From Candidatus Aalborgicola defluviihabitans (GTDB lineage Bacteria; Pseudomonadota; Gammaproteobacteria; Burkholderiales; Burkholderiaceae_C), in contig JADIXX010000001.1 in assembly GCA_016705575.1 (NCBI GenBank), positions 744,001 through 808,000 on the forward strand: DNA of 64,000 bases, given 5' to 3'. The notes beneath the pieces are model-generated. The model ran no database searches, was not told the origin of the DNA, and was given only the letters and a program-made list of their open reading frames with translations. The position numbers and the translations under genes were made by a program. This document shows positions 8,043 through 16,400 of the stretch, in pieces. Every line of letters begins with the position of its first letter. Within the stretch, counting starts at the first letter, position 1.

Positions 8043-9296
8043 ATGAACGCGGGTGTGTGGGCGGGGTACAAGCAGACGGACGTGGGGGTGATTCCGGAGG
8101 ATTGGGGTGTTGCCCCAATGGGTGAACTGGCCTCAATTGAGCGCGGCAAGTTCAGTGCCAGACCCCGTAACGACCCAAGACTATATGGGGGAAATATTCC
8201 GTTCATTCAGACGGGTGACGTGGCTCGCTCGAATGGCTCAATCACGACTTTTACGCAATCGCTGAATAGCGAGGGCCTCAAAGTGAGTCGGCTCTTTCCG
8301 ATCGAAACTCTGTTCTTCACGATTGCGGCCAATATCGGCGACGTTGGGATTGCTCAATTTGAAGCTGCTTGTCCCGATAGCTTGGTTGCGATTGCGCCAT
8401 ATTCGCAAACTGATAAGTTTTGGCTTCTGTACGAATTGTCCAGCCGCAAAACAGACTTTGAAAACTTGGCATCACCAGGCGCACAGCTGAACATCAATCT
8501 GGAGAAATTGCGACCGTACCTACTCCCAGCACCACCTCTCCCCGAACAACGCGCCATCGCAACCGCGTTGAGCGATGTGGATGCGCTGCTGAGCGGGCTG
8601 GACAGCCTCATCGTCAAGAAGCAAAACCTCAAACAGGCCGCGATGCAGCAACTCCTCACCGGCCAAACCCGCCTGCCCGGGTTCAGTGGGGAGTGGGAGG
8701 TGAAGACCATGAAATCGCTGGGGCAGACCTACGGCGGACTGACAGGCAAAACAAAAGAAGACTTTGGGCACGGTTCGTCGAAGTACATCCCGTTCATGAA
8801 CGTCATGAAAGACACGGTGATCGATCCAGACTGGCTTGAGACCGTGGACGTCGCACCGAGCGAAGCCCAAAACTTGGCAAAGAAGGGTGACTTGTTCTTC
8901 AACGGCTCATCCGAAACACCAGAGGAAGTTGGTTTCTGTTCTGTGCTTCTCGTGGAAATACCCGGCTTGTATCTGAACAGCTTCAGCTTCGGGTTTAGAT
9001 TCAATTCGGAAGCAAAAGTTAACGGTTTGTACTTTGCCTATTGGTTCCGTTGTGCGGATGGGCGCACGGTCATGTCAGTCCTGGCCCAAGGCGCGACCCG
9101 CTACAACATTGCCAAGAGTGCTTTCATGCGACTTTCCATTCCGCAGCCAACTCAAGAAGAGCAAACCGCCATTGCCACCGTCCTCTCCGACATGGACACC
9201 GAACTCGCCGCCCTGCAAGCCCGCCGCGACAAGACCCGTGCGCTCAAGCAGGGGATGATGCAAGAGCTGCTGACCGGCAGAATCCGTTTGGTATGA
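8043..9296 (+). CDS. hsdS: type I restriction-modification specificity subunit
   Basis: The 417-residue protein selects the DNA target of the type I complex. It shows the usual two-fold layout: N-terminal target domain starting GYKQTDVGVIPEDWGV, central conserved helix (PLPEQRAIATALSDVDALL to KKQNLKQAAMQQLLTG, about residues 165-205), second target domain, and a C-terminal conserved helix ending LLTGRIRLV. I chose ATG 8043 because it places the standard AGYKQT motif near the start; the frame also extends to 7998 without convincing sequence. The stop overlaps the start of fic1 by 4 bases. Remains of other hsdS 3' ends occur at 10168-10233 and 12021-12095. Confidence 0.93.
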   Translation: MNAGVWAGYKQTDVGVIPEDWGVAPMGELASIERGKFSARPRNDPRLYGGNIPFIQTGDVARSNGSITTFTQSLNSEGLKVSRLFPIETLFFTIAANIGDVGIAQFEAACPDSLVAIAPYSQTDKFWLLYELSSRKTDFENLASPGAQLNINLEKLRPYLLPAPPLPEQRAIATALSDVDALLSGLDSLIVKKQNLKQAAMQQLLTGQTRLPGFSGEWEVKTMKSLGQTYGGLTGKTKEDFGHGSSKYIPFMNVMKDTVIDPDWLETVDVAPSEAQNLAKKGDLFFNGSSETPEEVGFCSVLLVEIPGLYLNSFSFGFRFNSEAKVNGLYFAYWFRCADGRTVMSVLAQGATRYNIAKSAFMRLSIPQPTQEEQTAIATVLSDMDTELAALQARRDKTRALKQGMMQELLTGRIRLV

Positions 9297-9934
9297 ACCG
9301 CTACGCCGTCCACAGTGCCGAGGGGGAATTTGAGCCGGGTTCCGACGGGCTGGTACTGCGCAATCTGTTGGGCATCACCTCAGCGCAGGAGATGGACGAG
9401 GTGGAGCTTGGGCTGCTGGCCCAGCTATATGAAGAGGTGTTGGTAACCCATCTGCCCGACCATGTGCTGACGGTGGCAGACATCAAGACATGGCACCGCC
9501 GCTGGCTGGGCCATGTGTACACATGGGCCGGGCAGGAGCGTTCGGTCAACATGGGCAAGGGTGGTTTTGCGTTTGCGGCGTCAGGCCAGATTCCTCGGCT
9601 GCTGGCCACGTTTGAGCAGGATTGCCTGAGCCGCTGGACGCCCTGCGACGGTCTGAGCCTAGAGGCGCTGGTGGAGGCGATTGCCGTGAGCCATGTCGAG
9701 CTGATTTTGATCCACCCCTTCCGCGAGGGCAATGGCCGCCTTGCGCGCCTATTGGCCGACGTGATGGCGGTACAAGCCGGGCGTGAGCCACTGGATTACA
9801 CCGCGTGGGAAACGCACAAGGCGCAATACATAGCGGCCATTCACCAAGGCGTCAGTATGGATTGGGAACCCATGAAACATTGGGTTCGTGTGGCCATGGG
9901 GCTGGCCGACAACGGCCTTACGCCGCCAGCTTGA
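9293..9934 (+). CDS. Fic-domain protein (fic1), likely AMP-transferase
   Basis: The 213-residue protein is a Fic-domain enzyme. Its core motif HPFREGNGR occupies residues 141-149 and has the catalytic His and the acidic residue needed for metal and ATP binding, so it is predicted active in transferring AMP or another phosphoryl group to a protein. There is no inhibitory [S/T]xxxE[G/N] helix visible at either end, so a separate antitoxin (class I arrangement) would be expected. The ATG overlaps the hsdS stop (ATGA), so it is translated with the specificity subunit. A 55-residue ORF on the opposite strand at its 3' end is one candidate inhibitor. Confidence 0.85.
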   Translation: MNRYAVHSAEGEFEPGSDGLVLRNLLGITSAQEMDEVELGLLAQLYEEVLVTHLPDHVLTVADIKTWHRRWLGHVYTWAGQERSVNMGKGGFAFAASGQIPRLLATFEQDCLSRWTPCDGLSLEALVEAIAVSHVELILIHPFREGNGRLARLLADVMAVQAGREPLDYTAWETHKAQYIAAIHQGVSMDWEPMKHWVRVAMGLADNGLTPPA

Positions 9935-10085
9935 GATGGGCAAAGCGATGTTTGGCGGACTCTTTGAGCTTTTGCTCCAGCTGCTGGATGCTCTGGCCGG
10001 TTTCCACCGCCGTCGAGCTGGCCACAGCACGACGCAGCGCAGCCAAGCTGGGCTGTTTGCGGTTGTTCTGGGTGGGCTTAATCAT
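9918..10085 (-). CDS. small 55-residue ORF, antisense and overlapping the end of fic1
   Basis: This minus-strand ORF runs from ATG 10085 to TAA 9918. It encodes a basic helical peptide with RRAVASSTAVETGQSIQQLE in the middle and HRFAHLKLAA at the end. Its 3' end overlaps fic1 by 17 bases. The segment S-T-A-V-E resembles the [S/T]xxxE part of Fic inhibitory helices, although the next residue is Thr followed by Gly rather than Gly or Asn. No good ribosome site is seen. It could be a real inhibitor, a degraded gene end, or chance; amino-acid composition and length favour real or recently real coding. Confidence 0.4.
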   Translation of the reverse strand: MIKPTQNNRKQPSLAALRRAVASSTAVETGQSIQQLEQKLKESAKHRFAHLKLAA

Positions 10086-10167
10086 GGCGGTGGTGGTGTT
10101 GATTTGTCGGTCTCCATTTTAACGAAAATAAGCACATAACACCAATGTCATCAGGGAACGCACAGCC

Positions 10168-10233
10168 ATGAGTACCGTCGATCAAATCGAAAAGCAAACG
10201 CTGCTGCTTACCGGAAGGACTAGGCTGGTATGA
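10168..10233 (+). pseudogene. hsdR-hsdS chimeric scar (22 codons)
   Basis: The frame starts MSTVDQIEKQT, nearly identical to the first 11 residues of the intact hsdR at 13491 (MSTVGQIEKQT). It then jumps directly to LLLTGRTRLV and a stop, matching the C-terminus of hsdS. The last bases (GTATGA) overlap the start of the cyclase-like gene exactly as hsdS overlaps fic1. The simplest reading is a deletion that joined the 5' end of an hsdR to the 3' end of an hsdS in an earlier version of the locus. Confidence 0.8.
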
Positions 10234-11021
10234 ATGCTGTGGCGACGCTGTCGCAAGGACGCTATTTGTTGCTTGTCGACATTTTGGGTTTCAGTGCGCT
10301 TGTTCAAACCAAGGGGCGGGAAGAGGTTCTTGAAACAATCAAAGCTGCTCTGAAGGCATTTGGGCGCTGGGAAGACTTAAACCAGCAATTCAAAACTATC
10401 TACTTTTCCGACACTTTTTTGTTCTATCAGGTACCGAAGGGCTATGGATCGTGGGCTTTCTTGGATGTCTATGCGATCGCCGGTTTCATTCTGACCGCGC
10501 TCTTGGCTAAGGGCATAGCGGCGCGAGGTGCTGTTACTTTTGGTGACTTTGAAGTAATCGACGAACCGCAGAGTGGTCATCAGGTCTATTTCGGGTCTGC
10601 ATTGGTGGAGGCGCATCGGGCCGAACAGAGGGAAAACTGGATCGGTATCACCATAGAGCAGTCAGCATGGATGCCTTATGCAGCAGAGGATTCGAGGAAT
10701 ATTGCGGTATTCGAACGAGAGAAGGTCTGGCAAATGCGAAAGGATGGGGTTTTACTGCTGAACCCATTCATCAAAATGAGGGGCTGGCACATGGATGACC
10801 TGATCGGCGAGATTAATGCCCCGTATTTGGAATGGGATGCACCGGAATTCCCGAACGAAATAAAAGCTTTCAAATTCATCAAAGACCAGTGTGAGACCTA
10901 TGCAATTCAAGGTGACTTTACTGGTCGCGTAGCAGGCAAATACCATGCGACTGATTCATTTCTGAAGCAGGTATTTGGGAGCGAGTTGTACGACTGGGCT
11001 TGCAAGATCAGTTCGCAATAA
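10230..11021 (+). CDS. class III nucleotidyl cyclase-like protein
   Basis: The 263-residue product resembles the catalytic fold of class III cyclases. The first metal Asp is in LLLVDILGF (Asp17), and the second candidate is in IYFSDTFLFY (Asp61). A strand with ARGAVTFGDF and then YFGSALVEAHRAE correspond to the later cyclase strands and the helix with the conserved Arg. An SD in place of the usual GD is also seen in defence-related cyclases of the Pycsar type, so a cyclic-nucleotide signal is possible but unproven. It is co-directional with, and 36 bases upstream of, a nuclease gene. Its start overlaps an hsdS 3' remnant. The DNA is more A+T rich than hsdS or hsdR. Confidence 0.55.
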   Translation: MNAVATLSQGRYLLLVDILGFSALVQTKGREEVLETIKAALKAFGRWEDLNQQFKTIYFSDTFLFYQVPKGYGSWAFLDVYAIAGFILTALLAKGIAARGAVTFGDFEVIDEPQSGHQVYFGSALVEAHRAEQRENWIGITIEQSAWMPYAAEDSRNIAVFEREKVWQMRKDGVLLLNPFIKMRGWHMDDLIGEINAPYLEWDAPEFPNEIKAFKFIKDQCETYAIQGDFTGRVAGKYHATDSFLKQVFGSELYDWACKISSQ

Positions 11022-11057
11022 TTCAGCCAAAAAAATATAGATAAGGGAGAAAGCAGC

Positions 11058-11990
11058 ATGAAAAATTACTACCGAGTGATGCTGGGCCGCAAGAGCATTT
11101 ATGCCGCCGCCGCCCATGCAGGTGGCTACATCTGCGCAGACTTTGAGATTCCGCAAGACCTGAGCCCAGACTTGGGTGACGACTGGCGCGCATTCAACAA
11201 GAAGTTCGTGCCCATCTTCATGGCCGGGCACCCCGACAAGACCAAGATCGGGGCTGGACTGGCCTGCGGGGCGCTGTGGACTGTGAGCAAAGGCATTGCC
11301 AAAGGCGACTTGGTGATCTCGCCAGACGGCATGGGTACCTACTTTGTGGGCGAGGTCAGTGGAGACTACTTCTACGTCCACGGGGAGCCATCGCCCCACC
11401 GTCGCCCTGTGAAGTGGTTACCGCAGACTATTCAACGCGCAGATATGAGCGAGGCGCTGCGCAACTCCACTGGCTCTATTGGCACCGTGAGCACCATCAC
11501 CCAGTACGCATCAGAAATTGAGAAACTTATCGGCGCGACAGTTGTCCCTGTCAGCCTGCCCGCAGATCCTACGGTAGATGACCCAGTGGCCTTTGCCATG
11601 GAAAAACACCTGGAAGATTTCCTAGTTAAGAACTGGACGCAGACAGACTTGGGTAAGGACTACGACATCTTTGCCGAAGACGGCGAATTGGTGGGCCAGC
11701 AGTACCCCACAGACACAGGACCGATGGATGTACTGGCCATCAAGAAGGACAAAAGCGAGCTGTTGGTGGTGGAGCTGAAACGTGGCCGGGCCAGCGATGT
11801 GGTTGTAGGGCAGGTGCTGCGCTACATGGGTTTTGTAAAGGAAGAGCTTGCCGAGCCTAGTCAGGCCGTGCGCGGCGTGATCATTGCATTAGAGGATGAC
11901 ATTCGCATACGGCGGGCGCTGGCGATGACTCCGATGATTGATTTCTTCCGGTATCAGATGACGTTCAAGCTGGTGAAGGGCATTGCATAA
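11058..11990 (+). CDS. EVE/PUA-like plus NucS-like nuclease protein
   Basis: The 310-residue product has two parts. Residues about 65-160 (GALWTVSKGIAKGDLVISPD onward) resemble a PUA/EVE-like or restriction-associated reader domain. Residues about 175-300 resemble the NucS/DUF91 PD-(D/E)xK nuclease: Glu182 in the leading helix, Asp224 in GPMDVLAI, the E-x-K pair Glu239 and Lys241 in VVELKRGR, and Gln252 in GQVLRYMG. All four catalytic-type residues are present, so it is predicted active. A strong AGGGAGA ribosome site precedes ATG 11058. The position 36 bases behind the cyclase-like gene suggests a two-gene operon. It might act alone as a modification-dependent restriction enzyme or as effector for the cyclase. 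Confidence 0.65.
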   Translation: MKNYYRVMLGRKSIYAAAAHAGGYICADFEIPQDLSPDLGDDWRAFNKKFVPIFMAGHPDKTKIGAGLACGALWTVSKGIAKGDLVISPDGMGTYFVGEVSGDYFYVHGEPSPHRRPVKWLPQTIQRADMSEALRNSTGSIGTVSTITQYASEIEKLIGATVVPVSLPADPTVDDPVAFAMEKHLEDFLVKNWTQTDLGKDYDIFAEDGELVGQQYPTDTGPMDVLAIKKDKSELLVVELKRGRASDVVVGQVLRYMGFVKEELAEPSQAVRGVIIALEDDIRIRRALAMTPMIDFFRYQMTFKLVKGIA

Positions 11991-12020
11991 GCGTCACCTC
12001 GGCTGAATCAAAAAACGCTT

Positions 12021-12095
12021 CCAAGCTCGCCGTTACAAAGCCAGTGCCTTCAAGCAGGGGATGATGCAAGCGCCGCTCACGGGCCGCACCGGCTG
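12021..12095 (+). pseudogene. hsdS: remnant of an hsdS 3' end
   Basis: The DNA here repeats the end of the intact hsdS, including an exact 21-base match at 12050-12070 (CAAGCAGGGGATGATGCAAG with a preceding T). The translated piece FKQGMMQAPLTGRTG parallels LKQGMMQELLTGRIR of HsdS. The remnant is out of any intact reading frame and decays after 12095. It lies about 240 bases upstream of fic2, and directly before an inverted dispersed repeat. The finding implies an earlier hsdS gene ended here. Confidence 0.8.
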
Positions 12096-12110
12096 GCTTG
12101 AGTCAATTAA

Positions 12111-12170
12111 TGTCCAAATTGACCTCTAGCCCTCGTAGAACGTGCGCAAGCAGCTACTAAAACCATAGCG
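12111..12170 (-). repeat. dispersed repeat copy 2 (reverse)
   Basis: Read on the minus strand, this copy contains GTAGCTGCTTGCGCACG and TTCTACGAGGGCTAGAGG. It matches the forward copy at 7917-7978 over a 36-base identical core. The two form an inverted pair about 4.1 kb apart. Confidence 0.85.
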
Positions 12171-12336
12171 GTTGCATCGCTGTTTTGCAGTTGTGATTTG
12201 CCAGGATATCCAGATACTCTTTTGCAGTAATTGCAGATAATGTCTGCATGTTGGCTTTTTAAGTTATTGTTTTTAAATGGGTTTTCCTACAATAATGCAG
12301 AAACTCAATGCCACTTGGTAAAGATATCGTATCACC
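12171..12336 (+). promoter_or_regulatory. intergenic region upstream of fic2 with palindrome
   Basis: No gene is seen in this A+T-rich stretch. It contains a perfect inverted repeat, TGCAGA-TAATG-TCTGCA, at 12232-12248. A possible promoter follows: a weak TTATTG about 18 bases ahead of TACAAT, the latter ending near 12293. An operator function for the palindrome is a guess. Confidence 0.3.
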
Positions 12337-13494
12337 ATGCCTGAATTTACGCACTTTGATCTTGCGCTGTTGAACCCGGCTTTCGACTCCCCTTTGGTCG
12401 ATGTATTGACCGAGCTGGAGCATCTGCGCCGCCTGCAACTGGCGGGCACCACGCCAGCGCCGGTGTTTTTTCAGCTCAAGCGGGTTTTCCACATGCTGGA
12501 GAGTTTGGGGTCTGCGCGCATTGAGGGCAACCACACCACCTTGGCGGACTATGTAGAGAGCTCGCTAGAAGGCCGTGCCAGCACGGGGGACCACCTGCGG
12601 GAGATTGCCAACATTGAGCAGGCCATGGCGTATATCGAGTCCACTATGGAGCCCGGGGCGGCCATTTCAGAGCATTTCATTCGGGAGCTGCACGCCATCG
12701 CCGTGCGCGACCTGGTGCGCGAGGGCGATGCCACGCCAGGCGCATACCGGGCCACGGGTGTACGCATTGCCCAGTCCAGCCACCTGCCGCCAGAGGCGGT
12801 GCAAGTGCCGGGCTATATGCAGGAGCTGGCGGCCTTTATCAACCGGGCTGACCCGCCCAAGTACGACCTGATCAAGGTGGCCTTGGCGCACCACCGCTTT
12901 GGCTGGGTGCACCCCTTTGGCAATGGCAATGGGCGGGTGGTGCGGCTGCTGACGTATGCGCTGATGATCAAGTATGGCTTCAACGTCAAGACCGGCGGCC
13001 GGGTGCTGAACCCCACCGCCGTGTTTTGTAGCGACCGTGATCAGTACTACGCCATGCTGTCCGTGGCGGACGGTGGCACATCGGCTGGTCTGGAGCAGTG
13101 GTGTGTGTATGTGTTGCAAGGGGTGCTGGCTGAGCTGAAAAAAGTGGACCAGCTCACCCGCTACGACTATTTGAGCAGCCAGATTTTGGCCCCGGCGCTG
13201 CACTACGCGCGGGGTCGCTCCCTCATCACCGCCCAAGAGGAAGCTGTTTTGTCAGCCACCATCAAAAAGGGTGTTGCCAAAGCGGCAGACCTGAGCAGTG
13301 CCATGCCAGAGCTCAACGCAACGCAACGCACCTATCAAATTAAAAGGCTGGTGGAGCGAAGGATGTTGCAGCCCATTGCGCCCAACTCACGCCAGTACAC
13401 CATTGGGTTTGAAAACAGTTACCTGATGCGCGGCGTGATTCACGCCTTGTCCAACGAGAGTTTTATTTCGGCACCCCTCAAGGGCACACCATGA
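12337..13494 (+). CDS. Fic-domain protein (fic2), class II with self-inhibitory motif
   Basis: The 385-residue protein is a Fic enzyme of the class II arrangement. Residues 59-65 read SARIEGN, the [S/T]xxxE[G/N] inhibitory motif that blocks the ATP site in cis. The Fic core is HPFGNGNGR (residues 192-200), so the position usually held by Asp or Glu is Asn; this is common in related proteins but may weaken metal binding or change the reaction. A winged-helix-like C-terminal region follows (about residues 300-370), with possible DNA-binding or autoregulatory role. The stop overlaps hsdR by 4 bases (ATGA), which ties its translation to the restriction subunit. Confidence 0.85.
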   Translation: MPEFTHFDLALLNPAFDSPLVDVLTELEHLRRLQLAGTTPAPVFFQLKRVFHMLESLGSARIEGNHTTLADYVESSLEGRASTGDHLREIANIEQAMAYIESTMEPGAAISEHFIRELHAIAVRDLVREGDATPGAYRATGVRIAQSSHLPPEAVQVPGYMQELAAFINRADPPKYDLIKVALAHHRFGWVHPFGNGNGRVVRLLTYALMIKYGFNVKTGGRVLNPTAVFCSDRDQYYAMLSVADGGTSAGLEQWCVYVLQGVLAELKKVDQLTRYDYLSSQILAPALHYARGRSLITAQEEAVLSATIKKGVAKAADLSSAMPELNATQRTYQIKRLVERRMLQPIAPNSRQYTIGFENSYLMRGVIHALSNESFISAPLKGTP

Positions 13495-16400
13495 GCACCG
13501 TCGGCCAAATCGAAAAGCAAACCCAGGCCCGCATCGTCGCCTTGCTGCAGGGCCGCTTGCACTACACCTACCTGGGCAACTGGATTGACCGCGCAGGCAA
13601 TGCCAACATCGAGCCCGAGCGCCTGACGGCCTGGCTCACCAGCCAGGGTGTACCCGCTGCATTGGCCAGCCGCGCCCTTTTTGAGCTGCAAAAGGTGGCG
13701 GGCGACACCAGCCAAACCCTGTATGACCGCAACCGCGAGGTGTACCGCCTGCTGCGCTACGGCATCAAGCTCAAGCCCGAGGTGGGTGAAAACACCGTCA
13801 CGGTCTGGTTGGTGGACTGGCAGCATACGGATGCCAACGACTTTGCCTTTGCCGAAGAGGTAACGGTCAAAGGCGCGGATGCCAAAGCAGCCACCAAGCG
13901 GCCGGACATCGTGCTGTACATCAATGGCATGGCTGTGGGTGTGCTGGAGCTCAAGCGCTCCACGGTGTCGGTATCCGAAGGCATTCGGCAGAACCTGGAT
14001 AACCAGAAGAAGGCGTTTATTCAGCCCTTCTTCTCCACCATGCAGTGGGTGATGGCGGGCAACGACACCGAGGGGCTGCGCTACGGCACGATTGATACGC
14101 CAGAAAAGTACTACCTGAAATGGGTGGAGGAAGGCGGCGACTTTGCCACCGAACCCAACACGCTGGACAGGCACTTGTTGCAGGTGTGCAGCAAGGCACG
14201 GCTGCTGGAGCTGGTGCACGACTTTGTGGTGTTTGATGCGGGCACCAAAAAGCTGTGCCGCCAGAACCAGTACTTTGGGGTGAAGGCGGCGCAGGGCTTT
14301 ATTGCTCGGCGTGAGGGCGGCATTATTTGGCACACCCAGGGCAGCGGCAAGAGCCTGACCATGGTGTGGCTGGCCAAGTGGATTCTGGCCAACCGAACCG
14401 GGGCGCGGGTGCTAATCATTACCGACCGGACCGAGCTGGACGAGCAGATTGAGAAGGTGTTTACCGGTGTGAGCGAAACCATCTGCCGCACCAAGAGCGG
14501 TGCGGACCTGATCGCCAAGCTGAACGACACCGAAGAAACGCTGCTGTGCACCCTGGTGCACAAGTTTGGCGGCAAAAATGGTGAGGATGGTGGTGACGAG
14601 GAAGATGGCAATGCCGCCAGCAAAGTGGCAACCAAGGCATTTGTTGCATCGCTACGCAACCTGCCCAAAGACTTCTCTGCCAAAGGCGACATATATGTGT
14701 TTGTAGACGAATGCCACCGCACCCAGAGTGGCGACCTGCATGAGGCCATGACCGCGCTGCTGCCCAACGCGGTGTTCATTGGCTTTACCGGCACGCCGCT
14801 GCTCAAGGCAGACAAGCAAAAGAGCATTGAGGTGTTTGGCCGCTATATCCACACATACAAGTTTGACCAGGCGGTGCGCGAGGGTGTGGTGCTGGACCTG
14901 CGCTATGAGGCGCGGGACATTGACCAGTCCATCACCTCGCAAAAGAAAATTGACGAGTGGTTTGACGCCAAGACCAGCGGCTTGAACGACTTGGCCAAAG
15001 CCCAGCTCAAACAGAAGTGGGGCACCATGCAGCGGGTGCTGTCTAGCCAGTCGCGCCTGGAGCAGATCGTGGCGGACATTCTGCTGGACATGGCCACCAA
15101 GCCGCGCCTGATGGATGGCCACGGCAATGCCATGTTGGTGGCGGGCAGCATTTATGAAGCCTGCAAATACTACGAACTGTTCAGCAAGACCGAGCTCAAG
15201 GGCAAGTGCGCCATTGTGAGTAGCTACGCGCCCAACGTGGCCGACTCCAAGGGCGAGACCACGGGCGCGGGTGATACCGACAACTTGTTCAAGTACGGTG
15301 TGTACCGGCAAATGCTGGCCGATTGGTTTGGCGAGCCGCCAGAGGCGGCGCAGACCAAGGCGGACAAGTTTGAGTTGGCGGTGAAGAAGAAATTCATCGA
15401 CGAGCCGGGGCAGATGAAATTGCTCATTGTGGTGGACAAGCTACTGACGGGCTTTGATGCGCCGTCTGCCACCTACCTCTACATTGACAAGCAGATGCGC
15501 GACCACGGCCTATTTCAGGCCATTTGCCGGGTCAACCGACTGGATGGTGACGACAAGGAATACGGCTACATCGTTGACTACAAAGACCTGTTCAAAAGCC
15601 TGGAGGGGGCGGTGCAGGACTACACCAGCGGTGCGTTGGATGGCTTTGACGCAGAGGACGTAAAAGGCTTGCTGGAAGACCGCGTAGGCAAGGCCCGCGA
15701 GAACCTGGAGGATGCGCGAGAGGCTGTCAAGGCGCTGTGCGAGCCGGTGGACCCGGCCCGAGATTCCGTGGCTTACCTGCGTTACTTCTGCGCCAAGGAA
15801 TCCGGTAACGCGGCCCAACTGAAAGAGAACGAGCCCAAGCGACTCAAGTTGTACAAGCTCACCGCCAGCCTGCTACGCGCCTACGCCGCCATTGCCAGCG
15901 AAATGGCCGAGGCGGGCTACAGCGAGAAAGACATTGCCACCATCAAGGCGGAGGTAGACCACTACGCCAAGGTGCGGGATGAGGTGAAGCTGTCTAGCGG
16001 GGACTACATCGACCTCAAGGCGTATGAGCCTGCCATGCGGCACCTGATTGACACCTACATTCGCGCGGATGACAGTGAAAAGATTTCGGTATTTGACGAC
16101 CTGACGCTGATCCAGTTGATTGTGGAACGCGGGCCGGATGCGGTGGATGCCTTGCCCAGTGGTATCAAGAAAAGCGAAGAGGCGGTGGCCGAAACGATAG
16201 AGAACAACGTGCGCAAGTTGATCATCAACGAGTCGCCCGTGGACCCGGCGTACTACGACAAGATGTCCAAGCTGTTGGACGCGCTGATAGAGCAGCGGCG
16301 CAAGGGCGTAGTGAGCTATGTGGAGTACTTGGTGAAAATTGCCAACCTGGCCCGGCAGGCTGCGGTGCCGGGTGGTGATGGGCCAGGCTACCCAGCAGCC

